A stretch of 64,000 nucleotides of DNA, from positions 26,582,501 to 26,646,500 of the forward strand of contig NC_092580.1 in the NCBI RefSeq assembly GCF_037975245.1. Reading direction: 5' to 3'. Made by a program: the position numbers and the translations under genes. The DNA is from Apostichopus japonicus (Eukaryota; Echinodermata; Holothuroidea; Aspidochirotida; Stichopodidae). Shown here piece after piece: positions 1 through 12,210 of this stretch (position 1 is its first letter; the number at the start of each line of letters is the position of its first letter). The notes beneath the pieces were generated by a model. The model had not been told where the DNA came from. It searched no databases and saw only the letters and a list, made by a program, of their open reading frames with translations.

Positions 1-357
1 GTACGTGAGGCCAGAGAGCTCAACACTACAACGCACCAGGCAGGGTTTATTATTTTATATATTAGCTATTATCTAATCGACCATTATTACTCACTGTATA
101 ATATCACCTGTCATATGCCTGCAACCTACATACCAATAGGGTCAGCTTGTGACCCTACCGGACTCCTGCTGAGTTTGCCTTATTTATATTATTATATAAT
201 ATAAGATATGGATGAGAACAGTTGTGATATGGGTACTGACCAAGGAAGACACGGAATAAATGATTAATGTATACATTCGTTTCTTGTGTACTTATTTATT
301 CAGGTTTATTACATTCTCCTACTTACAATATACGCGTGCGACATAACATATGATTTA
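1..357. other. No recognised feature
   Basis: AT-rich sequence with no convincing reading frame, repeat array or terminal repeat. The shared repeat block starting near 358 begins immediately after it. Confidence 0.4.
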
Positions 358-535
358 CAATTCAGTTCACGTATGCCTTCTTTTCCATGTTACAAGTACG
401 TACATGCACAATGTTAGAAGTCTGTGTATTGTAGTTTGACTTTCAGTATATTATTTCTATGTATCTTCCAAAGGAGGTATAAGAGTCATAAAGGCAACAA
501 CAAACGGGATAATACAATAAGGTAACACATGAACA
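358..535. repeat. Dispersed repeat block 'a'
   Basis: The stretch from 'ttcagttcacgtatgcc' to 'caataaggtaacac' recurs with many substitutions near 16007-16190, 17755-17810, 18150-18330 and 21130-21310, always in the same orientation. It contains no usable reading frame. It is one of several blocks shared between 0.3-5.1 kb and 14.9-23 kb, so it is probably an interior piece of a decayed, multi-copy element. Seen by eye; percent identity not computed. Confidence 0.65.
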
Positions 536-1020
536 AAACCATTACGAAAAGGAATGATGACTTCCATACAGTCTTTCAGTAGCCATGTTGGAAAGGGATC
601 TAGAATACTGGATTTGGTTGGTGACGCTAGGCATCATTTTATCAAAGTTTCACTTGAAACCATATCAAATTCTTTGAAAGAAAATGTGCTAGGAGGATCC
701 TCATCAAGGTACAATTGAGGGATACTGAGAAAGAGACATGACAAATGGGTGTGGATCTTGGGTATTTTGTCGCGGAGGAAATTTCCAAACTGGGTAGCCA
801 AATCAAGTAAAGAGGGAAGATGAGGGATTGGCTTTTCCTGATTTCTTTTGAGATGTTCATTTATTATCTTGAACATTTCCTTTGGATTTCCTGAGTTTTC
901 CTTATTATGGAATAAATAATACTTAGTCATTAAACTGCAACTCACCAAATTACATGTAAGACGGTCCCTTAAAATTTTCAGCAGATCTTCCGAAGTCCAA
1001 AAAATAAATAGGGGTCCGGC
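520..1020 (-). pseudogene. CR1/L2-like LINE reverse transcriptase fragment
   Basis: On the minus strand a frame from about 905 to 634 reads NPKEMFKIINEHLKRNQ, then PSLLDLATQFGNFLRDKI. This is the layout of the linker before the RT domain in CR1/L2-type LINE ORF2 proteins. In another frame, 640 down to 535 reads SSILDPFPTWLLKDCMEVII, the next conserved LINE block ('LDPiPtwLlK'). The two pieces are separated by at least one frameshift, so this is a dead 5'-RT fragment. The upstream side (925-1025) recurs near 18960-19050 and 21880-21962, which are probably remnants of the same LINE. Family assignment rests on these two motifs only. Confidence 0.65.
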
Positions 1021-1136
1021 ACGAAATACACAAATGATATAAACAATATAAGTGATAAAACCCAATGATAAATATCGTGATTTTCCTGTAAATAAAGAAT
1101 AGTTGCGAGGGTAAGTTCCAAGACGATGTTAAATAA

Positions 1137-1255
1137 ACCTCTATATCTCGCGGAGACACGTGGAAAAGTGGTCATGAATTCCCTGTCTGCGAAATCCTAA
1201 TTCCAAAGCCGGGTCATTCATTATTCAGAGGGGTACACCTGAAGAACTACGAAAA
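1137..1255. repeat. Dispersed repeat block 'c'
   Basis: The block from 'cctctatatctcgcggag' through 'gggtcattcattattcagag' to 'cacctgaagaacta' is present again at about 19155-19270 with a few changes. In both places it follows a LINE-like piece at the same spacing. That argues for duplication of a composite unit rather than independent insertions. No coding capacity is seen. Confidence 0.6.
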
Positions 1256-3900
1256 ATGTGAGGGCGTACTATCGAAATAGCGAAAACTATCGTCATAGTA
1301 TTGCTCACTACCATAGAAGTTGAAGTAGGAAGAATGACGTCATGAGACATATGCTGAAGCTACTCATCCAACTGGTGGCGCTTGCTTGTACGGCAAGAAA
1401 GTAATGGCGCGTAATATAAACACTAACGTACGTTTTTGACATAACTAAAGTGATAAAGTTGACACACATCTCTCGAAATGGTGATATCGTGTACCACATT
1501 TTGGTGCCAAAATCAACACAAATATGGCAGTGGACTGCCATTTCACAGGTAATTCTTAGAAAGCGATAGCAGAAGCATTAACATAGGAATCTAATTACTT
1601 TACTAGTGTCGTCTGCTCAGCTGAAGGGTTGTTATTCTGTAAATATGGCAAAGGCATAAGCAATATAGGTATAGCCAGTAATCTGAGTTTTGAGGTAGGC
1701 CAAATCCTACTCAGCCCAGCCAGCCAGGCATGGTCTGGACAATAATTGTTTAACCTATATACCTAAATTTACTCAAGTATAATTTTAAGGCCTAAGTATA
1801 TATTCACTAACTATATGTTCGGACAAAGATTTGTAGGCAAAATGACACACTCAAATCACTACTAGTGCTAACATTTCATCCTTTGTTGACTGTGACTGAC
1901 ATGCATCAAACTGTTTGCACTCTCACTTCATAATGTGGGATCTGTTATCCCGAACAAACTACTACCCACTGTGTAACATTAACATTAAAACCGAGACCTG
2001 CACTCACATACTAATATGGAAGTATTATACAAAAGTAGGTGTGCGTGCAGAGGGGATGCTTTTTTCACGGAATTTTCCAGGGAAAACTATGACACTATCT
2101 GAGCGCGAGCGCTCAAATGATAAAAACTGGTCACCGTGTATTATCCATTATTAGCTTTATGTATTCTTGCCATAAACTTTCATTCCGGATTGGTACTACT
2201 ATCTGAAAAGAACCCAACTTTGTCACTAGCCTACTAATTGCATCTGCTTTCCAACAGATCTTTCCAGACAATACTATGCCTTGTATTTGGGACCTGTATG
2301 TACCATGGATACCCGATACTCATAGCTAGTACAGTAACTACTCTTCATGTTCCACAAACGTGCATCAATAACAACTGCGCTGTGTTCGCAGCACGTTAAC
2401 ATGTGTTACAGGTGGCACAGTCATTACTGCAAAGCTGTTATACGTTAACCTACGAGTCCGAAAGGTGAAAATACGAGGCGGCTGGGTAACGAAGACTACT
2501 CCCTAGCCGTACAATACGGAGTGCATGGGTCTTTGCTGGTAAATTACCTCCTCCTTATAGGTCATAAGGGAACGTAGATAGGGCCAGAAAAGTTTGTCAC
2601 TCAACAGAACCACGTTAAAGCTCTTTAAAGAGAACCCGGACACTTTCCGCGGTGGCGTAGAAAGCAAGGGAAAGTGTCCATGAGACACTATTCACGCAAA
2701 TGAGACACTTTATCCTAGTAATATGTGTCCTACGGACGCAGGGACACTCATTACTGCCACATCGGCACTGCACAACATGTAGCCGACAAACTGCGGTGGT
2801 TATTTTATACTTCATGCGAGATTCAGATGGTCGCCTACATTTTTTCTAATCGTATTAGTAAATCCATAGGATTGAAACATTCTTCACGGACAGGTGAGTG
2901 TGTGCAAGTATCAAATATATACAAAACAGATACACAATATGGGACCTAAGGTGGGGGGGGGGGAACTTAAATTAGCCTTATGGGTAGTTCCACGTCTAAA
3001 TTAGGCCCTAATATAGTAATAAACTTTTCTTCTTTTCAATATGACGTGCAATCATCTATAAAATCAGCTCAACATTTTCCTTTCGCCTATACTCTTATAA
3101 CTATGCCCTGTACTATACGTTGGCCGAATTGTTCGTGTATGGTTTGGAAAATTTGAATACATTGTTCTCATAGTTCTTATTTTTTATCTTTCTTACCATG
3201 TGAAAATTTTCTCCATTCAACATTTTCTTCTTGTAGATATCTGGTTTCCAAATTCACCAGTATCTCACCAAAAGCACCGTTTGATGAACGCATCAATCTG
3301 GTGAATGACGTAGTGCAGGCAATTAGGCAAAACAAGCGACTTGAAGTTATCGCGCCCATTTCCGCAGCAAATACGCTCTCCCGTGTACACGCACAGATGA
3401 TTGCCTAATATATATTACGTACACGTCGCGAACGTACGAATACAGCCTACCATGTCCAATTGGTACGTACATAGCGTTGCACATAATACACTCTCACACT
3501 CATACCACAGTTCCTAAACCGTTCTTCTCATTGGAGCTGGACAGCGCGATGTATAAACAACGACGAGTCTGCTGTTCAAACTTATCTCGTGTTACACAAA
3601 AATCACAAAATCACCGATGCGCTACATATATGACGGCTCAACGATTTTTTGAAATCAAATATAATTTATACGAAATTTCACCGAAAAATGAGGAAGAAAT
3701 TAATCTCTATTCAATAGCGGTTTTTGTTGTGATGACTGTATAAACTGTAATTAGCGTGGGTTATTTCGCCATCTACATTTCCGAAGATGACGTCATGTTC
3801 TCTACTGTTCAAAGAATATTTGAAATATCCATCCTAAACTATTAAAAAATCGTATTTCTGTCAAACGCAACGTTAGCGTTCTCATATTTTGAATAGTTTG
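1256..3900. other. Mostly unassigned AT-rich sequence
   Basis: No gene was recognised. About 2140-2300 (from 'tatccattattagcttta') is shared with 16870-17000. A G12 tract lies near 2953. The short open frames are random-length and show no family motif. Confidence 0.45.
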
Positions 3901-4039
3901 GAAAATTATTTATCGTTTTTAAGGTAACTTCTAATGGCTACCAGACAATTATTTTTAAGGGTTTCACATAATTATTCATATGAACAGCCAGTGCATTCAG
4001 ATTAAGACGCATATATGAACGAAATATCAGGAAATATAA

Positions 4040-5110
4040 AGTATTTTACCTTATCAAGTATGCAGAACCATCGTATATGCTGCTTCAGACCTACGTGTAC
4101 ACTTCAACGTATAATGATTATCAACAGGGTGACTTTTATTAATAGGTACAACGTTCCATTATACGGAAGAACCAGTAACCCGTGTGTTTCATGGACTAAA
4201 CGATGGGTTGTAAAGTCATCCTCACGTGCCAAACAAAACATATATCGAAATTTGAGTAATCTGTCAGTGAATTTAGTTCGAAAAGTGTACAATTTCACTT
4301 TCATATACATACCAGTATGCTACTTTCATTAATTTCATCAACAAGGAATGCTGCGAATATAAATGGTGCCACGTAGCACTTACTTGTCATGTTGCAGCGC
4401 CAGCAATCTCCAAAAATTGGTTTCATCTTTGGAGAGACATTGGCGTCTTGATATAAGAGGGGCTGGGCAAGTTAAACGTTCAGCTGAGGATTTTATACAT
4501 TCAGACAAGGAAGAATTGGATTTTCTCTTATCGACCCAGGACGTTCATTCATAAAGGATCATGCACCAACTTAAATTAGTCACCTCTCCTCAACCTTGGA
4601 TTCTTGCATGTACATGTCACTGTTATTTTTACTCAGTCTGTGTTAAGAGCTGTGTGTTTCCTGTTTAAAGCTTAAAATATGCTGTCTCATTGGTTTTCCC
4701 AAATTAGAGACAAAACATAAGTCTGTTAATATGTTGTAATATAGTCATATGCTAGTCCCCATTTTCCATTTTATAAACTCATTGTTGGGTTTACTTTGAG
4801 TTTGTCTGTCATAAGTTTCTCATTGTATGCTTCGAGACTGCATGGTCCCACATTGCGACTTTTGTTAATATCATTTAGTTTTGCCTCTGTTGAGGATCCT
4901 ATGCCAGCGGTCTACTCAAAATTGAAATGTGCTGTTTTCTTTCCACGAGGCTTAAACTAGTCATTATTGCATTAAGGACATGAATGAGTATATTCCGAAC
5001 TTTATGGTGTTAACCTAATAAAGTACAACCTATATCTTTGTTTAATAATATGTATAGTTAAATATAATATTAATTTATAGAAATTTTTCTAGAATTAATA
5101 AGCACCCGTT
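4040..5110. repeat. Composite repeat shared with 22.4-23.0 kb and 14.9-15.1 kb
   Basis: Two sub-blocks are recognisable. From 'gtatgcagaaccatcgtat' at 4058 to 'cagctgaggatttta' near 4497, the sequence matches 22420-22865 in order, including 'aagttaaacgttcagctgag'. From about 4930 to 5110, ending 'ggttgcaactatcat', it matches 14900-15065. No protein signal was found. It appears to be non-coding transposon or segmental-repeat material. Confidence 0.6.
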
Positions 5111-5263
5111 CGGTTGCAACTATCATTTATATATAATATGGTGTGTTCCAAGGCAGTTTTACGGGCCGTAGTTTACACACATGACATATGAAACAAACTT
5201 TCAGTCTCAACTTAAAATTGTTTTATATATCTTCTCACTGATGCATGTCTACGGTTTACATGA

Positions 5264-5975
5264 CAGAGTTGTCAACAAGTCCCTAGCTGCAAGTCTCAAG
5301 TCAAGTCTCAAGTCTTTACCAGCAAGTCTCAAGTCAAGTCTCAAGTCACCTTGAAAATTTTGAGCGAGTCTCAAGTCAAGTCTCAAGTCTTTGGAGGTCG
5401 AGTCTCGAGTCAAGTCTCAAGTCCCTATGAGCAAGTCCCAAGTCAAGTCTCAAGTCTTTGAAGTTTGAATACAATGATGCAGGCTACGAATAATGTAACA
5501 GTGTTCCAGGAATTATGTGGTATAAATTAAACAGCCGAATAGCAAAACCGGGGCACACGCCACGGAACAAGTTACCTCAAAATTTGCTAGCCACTGTTTT
5601 ATTGAAAAAGGCCAACTTTCAGCCAAACAGCAGCCCTGGATGGAATATTCAACCAAGCCAATGGTAGTTATGGTAACGCCTGTAGTCGTCGTTGGGCGCT
5701 CGTAATTCGAGCGTACACGAAACCATAATGATTTATTATCGATATCAACTTATGAAGTTATTTAATGATTAAAAAATTGTGAAATACAAACAAGTCTCTA
5801 GTAGAAAACCGAGTCTTTTGAAGGCAAGTCTCAAGTCAAGTCCCAAGTCTTTGCTAACTTTTTGGGCAAGTCTCAAGTCAAGTCCCAAGTCTCTGACAGC
5901 CGAGTCTCGAGTCGAGTCTCAAGTCCTAAAATTTGCGACTCGAGTCCGAGTCCCTGACGCGAGTCCCCAACTCTG
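5264..5975. mobile_element. hAT-type non-autonomous element rich in CAAGTCT repeats
   Basis: The element starts CAGAGTTG and ends CAACTCTG, a perfect 8-bp terminal inverted repeat of the CAGnG type usual for hAT transposons. It is flanked on both sides by the same 8-bp duplication TTACATGA (5256-5263 and 5976-5983). Blocks of degenerate tandem CAAGTCT/CAAGTC repeats fill 5270-5465 and 5785-5960 and surround a unique core of about 320 bp. No transposase frame is present, so it must have been moved in trans. Mechanism class follows from the 8-bp TSD and termini; the subfamily is unknown. Confidence 0.88.
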
Positions 5976-5983
5976 TTACATGA

Positions 5984-6721
5984 ACTTTGATAATTACAGT
6001 ATTTGAGAGCGGAATGAATAACTGACCTGCACACTCACATACAAGTATACATGGATTGATCCTTGTTTATAGCAGCATCCAATCAGATAATGTCAAGTTC
6101 ACAGCTCATAAACACTATAATTCCTACGCTGAACTTCGCATAATAATCAAACTTGAAAGCAAATGAGATATGTCATTCAAGTATCGATCAAGTAAGCCTT
6201 GATCTTTTCCTGTGATAGCATTATTGAACAAATTGTTTACATTAAGTCATGTTCTATTATTAGATATTAGCACCATATTACACATTACAATACAAACAAT
6301 ACAAAATTGATGTCAACCGTCCCCTCAAAAATACATTTCTAAAGGTGAGATTGGTATCGTTTATTGGTATTTATAATGAGTTCACAATTCGATGTCATTA
6401 TCCAACTTCCAGAAAAGATTCTTCTGAATGTGTCATGTCCTGTTTGCGAAACCGTTACACAGTACACTCCATCACGTGTACAGAATATATGTCAGCTACT
6501 ACTCAATATTAAAACTACTTTTTACTTCACAAAGAAGATAAAACAGAGACAATTTATTTCTTAGGTATGTTGTAGTTTATTGTGAAATTTCATTTGTAAC
6601 ACCAATTTGAATTGCAGAAGAAAACAGACAATAGCCTGCCTGTGTACCACCCCCTCCCCACCTCCCACCCCCAAACAGGTTTGCAATTACGGAGTTTTCA
6701 GCCCATGAGATTGCACTTGAC
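5984..6721. other. No recognised feature
   Basis: Low-complexity AT-rich sequence with a C/A-rich stretch near 6648-6675. The frame at 6364-6564 has no motif I recognise and is not supported as a gene. Confidence 0.4.
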
Positions 6722-6729
6722 GTCGCTAT

Positions 6730-7329
6730 CAGTGTTACCAGCGTTAGCGTTTTTACACTAGATTTAGCGTTTTTAGACTTTTCTGGTGTTCTAGCGTACG
6801 TTTTTTCAAAATTGGCCAAATCTAGAGTTTTTGGCTCGAACTTGATGGTTCACAAAAAAAAGTTGCACGTATCCGAAACATTCGAGGTGAAATTACCCCT
6901 TGGCAACACACTGAACCTATATGTTACTTTTACACAATGTTATTGCGGTCGATATATTTATTATGAATAATGCAGAACGTACGTACAGCTGAGGCGCACG
7001 TGTTCATGTCGTAAACGTGAGTTTATGTACACACTACGCACACAGCCTTACCGTGGATTGAGACGAGAACCGTTTCTTGCAGTTAAATTTAGTCTGAATT
7101 AGTTGTAATTTTGTTGATTCTACAGTTGTTTTGTTATGATTCTGAGCCATTATGACTTTTTTTTTTAAATAATGAAAAAACGGTCTATCATATGAATAAG
7201 TGCAACTTGTGATGGAAGGTAATAGGCTGGCTACATTACATATATTCATGAAAATCTATATCTAGCGTTTTCTGTGGTTTTACTTTTGCATATCTAGCGT
7301 TTTTTGGGCATGTGCCGCTGGTAACGCTG
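6730..7329. mobile_element. hAT-type non-autonomous element (MITE)
   Basis: The left end reads CAGTGTTACCAGCG and the right end, read inwards on the other strand, CAGCGTTACCAGCG: one mismatch in 14. The flanks are GTCGCTAT (6722-6729) and GTCACTAT (7330-7337), an 8-bp target duplication with one substitution. 'tagcgttttt' words repeat inside both ends. The element has no transposase frame. Size, TIR and TSD fit hAT; it is unrelated in sequence to the element at 5264. Confidence 0.82.
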
Positions 7330-7337
7330 GTCACTAT

Positions 7338-8762
7338 CAATAATGACCCATCGATTGAAGTTGGAAGACATCAACTGAATCAGAAGAATGATAAGGTCTA
7401 TAACTATAGGTCATAAAATGTCAAAACATGAATGAGTTCATTGACATCACTGAAACATAGTGCTTATATTTTTTGTTTTATTGACTTGTTACACTTATAG
7501 TTCAGTCTAGTTACGGGGTTTCCTTCCAAACCCGTCACTTTACTTATAATGCTTGACTCACATGTTAACCTTAATTATGATACATACGCTGCATTCCATT
7601 GGCTTCGTGTTTACGTTATCCAAGATTCGTGGGCCGTTCTATTGCAATAGGAACTCGTTTCGTGGAATGGGTACACTCAAATCAACTTCACGACGCGAGT
7701 TCACGAGTCTAAAAGTCTAAAACATGACAACAGCAATAGTTTGGATAGGTAAAAAACGTGAGTTCGTTGCAACGAATGGATACAGACATTTTTGGTAACC
7801 TCGAAGAGCAGGTTTCATGGTGATGACGTAACTTTACCGACCAATCATGAGCGAGTATATATACATAATTGCAAACTTGTTTGGAAAATACTTTCGTAGC
7901 CTGGCTGCGGGTTCTTAGACAAACATTCTGTGTATATAAAGCAGTGAAATAGACGAAATATCGAATCTACATGATATCCTACGTATTTACAAACTACCAG
8001 AAAAACTGTTTTTCAAAAGAAGGCATTTAACAGTTGGGATTAAGTGCATTATCCTTATGCACCTCTTTCGTGTCGGGTGCTGTTGTTGCATCAAAGGCTT
8101 TGGATTTAATGGGATCTTCTGGTGGCTGATGATGAAACTGTTTTGAATCTTTATAGGTCAAAACTAAACCCTAATAGCATTTACTATCAAGAAGGTATGT
8201 TTGGTAATGTATGATGTCATCAGGGCAATTGAGCTGAAAATGTCTTTGTTTCGCTCTATAATATATCAATCATATTTGTACAAGAGAGTCGCATTTTGAT
8301 GATTTATTTTGTAACTATAGAACATTACATTCACATCTAACCAAACATTTCAACTGTATTAGGTTTCAAGGATACATCAGCAACAATAATGCGACAGTCT
8401 AAGTAAAGATTCTGAAGAATATCTGCCCAGATGAAACCACAGACAATCACCAATTGTAATCAACTTTACTGGAGTAAGGAAATGTTTAGCCATTCACAAC
8501 GGAGTACATTTAATAGACAGTGTATACATATTTAGGGGCACTATTGGTAATAAGGTTGTTGTACATGGTGTTTGATGGGAATATCTCTTTATACGGAACT
8601 GTTTTAGGAACCCCTGACACTACTTACACATATAGTCATAAACTCTGTGTATAAACTGTTAAAAGGTTAATTATTTTGGATTCCAAAATATTAAAAGCAT
8701 TTGTGAAAGAAAGACATCTATATAAAAGAATATCAGATTATCGAGACATGTGTCTTTAACTT
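7338..8762. other. Intergenic, no recognised feature
   Basis: This interval lies downstream of the Ly6-like gene (which is on the minus strand). I see no motif-bearing frame and no terminal repeats. It would contain the 3' UTR of the Ly6-like gene, but no polyadenylation site was assigned. Confidence 0.4.
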
Positions 8763-9031
8763 CTAATCAAGTAAAATAGCTTTGATTGTTAAAATGAACG
8801 ATGGCAGAAGGAGAGCGACTGAACCGAACGCCAAATTCATAGCGCTGTTGCAGAGATTTTCTCCACAAATGCAGGCCTCGACACTTTCTACGGTGATTCC
8901 CATTGCTTCCGAATCCATGATCTGTTGGTTTAATTCAGGATTTTGAGCGGCCAATTCGTCCTGATCCATACAACCGTTACTTCCAGAACTGCAAGTTGCT
9001 AAGGTAGTTTGTAGTTGAAACATGCCTTGAT
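8763..9031 (-). CDS. Ly6/uPAR-like GPI-anchored protein, exon 3 (C-terminus)
   Basis: The exon starts after a clean acceptor (TTTCAG) and joins exon 2 in phase 1, giving ...VTNS-YQGMFQLQTTLATC. It encodes the second half of a three-finger fold: Cys in ATC, NGC and the family-typical ending CICGENLCN. The exon ends with a hydrophobic tail of about 20 residues followed by the stop. In this family such a tail is the GPI-attachment signal; the likely omega site is in the CNSA region. The mature protein should sit on the outer leaflet of the plasma membrane. The total predicted precursor over three exons is 160 residues. Function beyond the fold cannot be stated. Confidence 0.85.
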
Positions 9032-9531
9032 CTGAAACGTACAAGGTGTATTCAATTATATATATACAATTCATTTCTAGCTGCGAGATTGACTCTTAGA
9101 TTAAAATGATGAAAGAAGCGACACAGCTTCGTGGAATTTATCCACGAGCCCAGGCAAAGAAGGTATTCAATGTTTAGTACAATTTGTATCAATATAAACA
9201 TTAATTACTTTTGAGCTGGCAAGAAACACATCAAAATTAGGTGAAAAGTGGGAAAACATGCAGAGCAGTTATAGTTGCATCACAAATAAAGAAATACCTA
9301 CAGTATTTTGTTTATTTTTTATTTTCGGCCTAAAGATATCCTGTAAACAGAGTATTCAAGATCCGACATTTAGAATACTTCAAAGATCAATATATGACAT
9401 ATTGTAATAGCTGTTGGAACATACCCTGCACTCACATTTTGCTGAACTATACCGTACGGCCGTATGAACACTAACAAGTATCCACACTGTCGTACTTTTA
9501 ACGTTAAATACAATATATAGGACACACTTAC

Positions 9532-9687
9532 AGCTGTTGGTAACGCTGACTTTAACACATTTGTCAGGACAGGTGACTTGCTGCCTCGGTTGCGCAGCAC
9601 TATCGAACGTGTCACAGACAGCGTCGTAGATCGCATCGTGAGCCCCACATTGAAAGGTTGTGGCTTCGTAACATTGCAATGCACTAG
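9532..9687 (-). CDS. Ly6/uPAR-like protein, exon 2 (N-terminal fingers)
   Basis: Flanked by an acceptor (CTCTTCAG) at 9688 and a donor (GTAAGTG) at 9531, it encodes about 52 residues. The mature-protein start LQCY is the hallmark of Ly6/uPAR domains, followed by Cys in FQCG, AVCD and VTCPDKC. Together with exon 3 the order LQCY...C...C...C..C...C..C...C.C..CN provides the usual disulphide set. Phases (1 in, 1 out) match the neighbouring exons exactly, which strongly supports this model. The split of the domain over two exons after a separate signal-peptide exon is typical of animal Ly6 genes. Confidence 0.87.
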
Positions 9688-10445
9688 CTGAAGAGGACAA
9701 TAGACAAACAAAACGAAAAACTCGATACAGGATCACTAAAATAGACGCCAAGCGGGTACGTTTACAATATTAAAATGATGCTTGTAATTAAAATCTGCTT
9801 GGAATGTATATAATTATTTTCTAAAGTTTCCCTCGTTGTTAGTCTCTTCATTGGATATTTACATAAACTTTTAAACTATAAAATAATTGAGTTCTGGTGT
9901 CACGGTATAGTTAGACTACTTGTTAATTAGTTTATGTGCGTGAATCTATGTTATAATAAGGAATTGTGTCCAGTGTTGCAGTTCTTACGGTTGAAGACAA
10001 ACATGTATTATTTTGTATGATTTTAGATTGACCGTCATATTAACGTTATCATATGTTTTATCCATGCGTTTCATACAAGGAGAAAATTAGACAGGATTAA
10101 AGGGATATAATTTGAAATGTGGAGAATATATATGTTTCATGACTCATGAATCCAGAGACAGGTGTCGGACAGAGAAGAAAATGGGTGAGCTTCCATCTGT
10201 CCACAGAATATCCACGACGATCCGTATTAAGTCCAAGGTTTTGTAAAATTGGGATCTCGAACCCCTGACCCCCCCCCACCCTAGGGTCCGCAAAACGGCT
10301 TCATCTTGACTCTGTGTCGTCTCGGACACGAAAATACAGGATCATTTTAATCGGTTTTACGGAAATTGATTAAATCCATGGGAATATTTACATTTACCAG
10401 TGCCACTTGTTTTAAAAAGAATAACATTGATAAAAGCACACTCAC

Positions 10446-10503
10446 CGGTCAAGATGAGACCACAGATGGTAGAAAGTGTGAAAAGCATCGTTGTCATTTT
10501 CAT
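10446..10503 (-). CDS. Ly6/uPAR-like protein, exon 1 (signal peptide)
   Basis: From the ATG at 10503 the exon reads MKMTTMLFTLSTICGLILTG, a compact signal peptide with a basic n-region and hydrophobic core. It ends at a strong donor (CCG|GTGAGTG). The one leftover base joins CT of exon 2 to give Ala, so the precursor continues ...TASALQCY with a plausible signal-peptidase site just before LQCY. A second in-frame Met at residue 3 is also possible. Intron 1 (9688-10445) contains C-rich low-complexity sequence near 10268. Confidence 0.82.
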
Positions 10504-11390
10504 CTGTAGAGATAAAGAAATAATGTGCAACTTAATTTGTCTCTCTTAAGTTCTCGGATAGCCAATTACCATGGTATTGATTAATACTGGAGGGTCAGTG
10601 TGATGATTACTTCATCATGACGTCATCAAGGTTTTGACACAACATAGCTGATGGTGTATATGTCATTTTCAACTTTAAGGGCCTTTTGACGAAGAAGGTA
10701 AAGAGAAATTACAGTTTCTGAAAACAGTTGGATTACAATAAACAGCATAATCTGGAGTGCAGTTTCCATCAATGGCAACAACTACACAGATACACTGCAC
10801 AGATGTATTCTTAAAATGCAGTCCAGTACATTATTGATTTGACAAAATATTATTTAGAATATATATAGTACAACAAATGCTTGCAATGTTTCATTGAAAG
10901 AGCAATGTAAACAAAGTAAAGTATTTAGTGAGCATATATGTTCCTAAAACTGTGTAAGTAGCTAGGGGTCGAAAATTAGTTACAATACCACACATTGTTT
11001 GAAGGAAGTAAACATTTTGAACTGAGAGTTAATGAGTATGTCAAAATGACTAATTGTAAGAAACTTCTTTCACTTCTCAACAAAGCATCTGTTTTCTGAT
11101 ATAAATGGTTCCCTTTTTATGTAGAAATCACATTTACGCACGATAAGAATATTAGTGTATGTATTTTTTATTTGATTTTAGTAGACCACACTACCAACAT
11201 CGTTATTTTATTGACCATGTTATAGACGGAATTAAGATTCATACAGATGAACAAACAGCTCCGAATCAAATTGATAGCGTTTATGATCTCCCACATCAAA
11301 TGTCCATATCTGGTAATATGTGAACCCCTATTAACGTAAACCGAAACATTTGACAAATGTCTACGATCATAAAGTATCGAGGAATACTAC
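10504..11390. other. Upstream region of the Ly6-like gene
   Basis: No promoter motif could be assigned with confidence and no second gene is visible. The minisatellite block starts at about 11390. Confidence 0.35.
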
Positions 11391-12210
11391 CACATAAGCC
11401 TACTGTATAACATGTATTGCGCAGTACAACCTACTGAATAACATGCACAAGGCAATACTATAATTATACATAGCATGTATTGGTCAATACTACCTATCAT
11501 GCCTAATATATTGGGCAAAATTACCATATAATTGCATAACTGTATTGGGCAATACTACCATATACTTCATTATGTGTATTTGGATAATACTACCATACAC
11601 TTCATTATGTGTATTGTACAGTACTACCATATACTGCATAACACACACACACACATATATATATATATATGGATTTCATGTACTGGGCATTATTACCAGA
11701 AACTGTAAAACATGTATTGGACAATACCACATAATATATATAGAGCAATATTACCTATACAACAAAACAAGTATTGGGCAATACAACTATATACTGGATA
11801 ACAAGTATTTGGGCAATACTGCCATAATCTGGATAACACGTATTGATCATTATTACCACACACTGCATAGCATGTATAAGATAACACCACCATGAATGCG
11901 AAGACTTGTATTGTGAAAGTCTACTGTGTGATAAATAACATATAATTCATAATGTGTTATGCATGGGTAATACAAACATATACTGCAAAACAAACATTTG
12001 TTAATAATACCATACACTGCAATACTACCACAACTGCACAACTATATAGGGCAATTCTATCATTTACTTCGTAATGTATATTGGACAATACAAATACGTA
12101 CCGCATGATGTGTATTTTGGGCTATACTACCTTATACTGATTTACAAGTATCGTATCGAGCAATATTACCATATGCTGCATCAGATGCTTTCAGCAATAC
12201 AAAAATGTAC
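11390..12210. repeat. Minisatellite, ~38-bp units around GTATTGGGCAATAC
   Basis: A degenerate tandem array. Each unit contains the dyad GTATTG-GG-CAATAC followed by 'actaccatatactgcataac' or close variants. Unit length wanders around 36-42 bp. A (TA)n tract interrupts it at 11655-11670. Open frames across it (Tyr/Ile/Cys-rich) are by-products of the repeat. A second array of the same family lies at 19265-20090. Confidence 0.85.

Noticed and set aside
5264-5975. CRISPR-like or minisatellite array
   Set aside because: The spacers are not unique sequences of constant length, and the block is bounded by hAT termini and a target duplication. A CRISPR array is also not expected in animal DNA.
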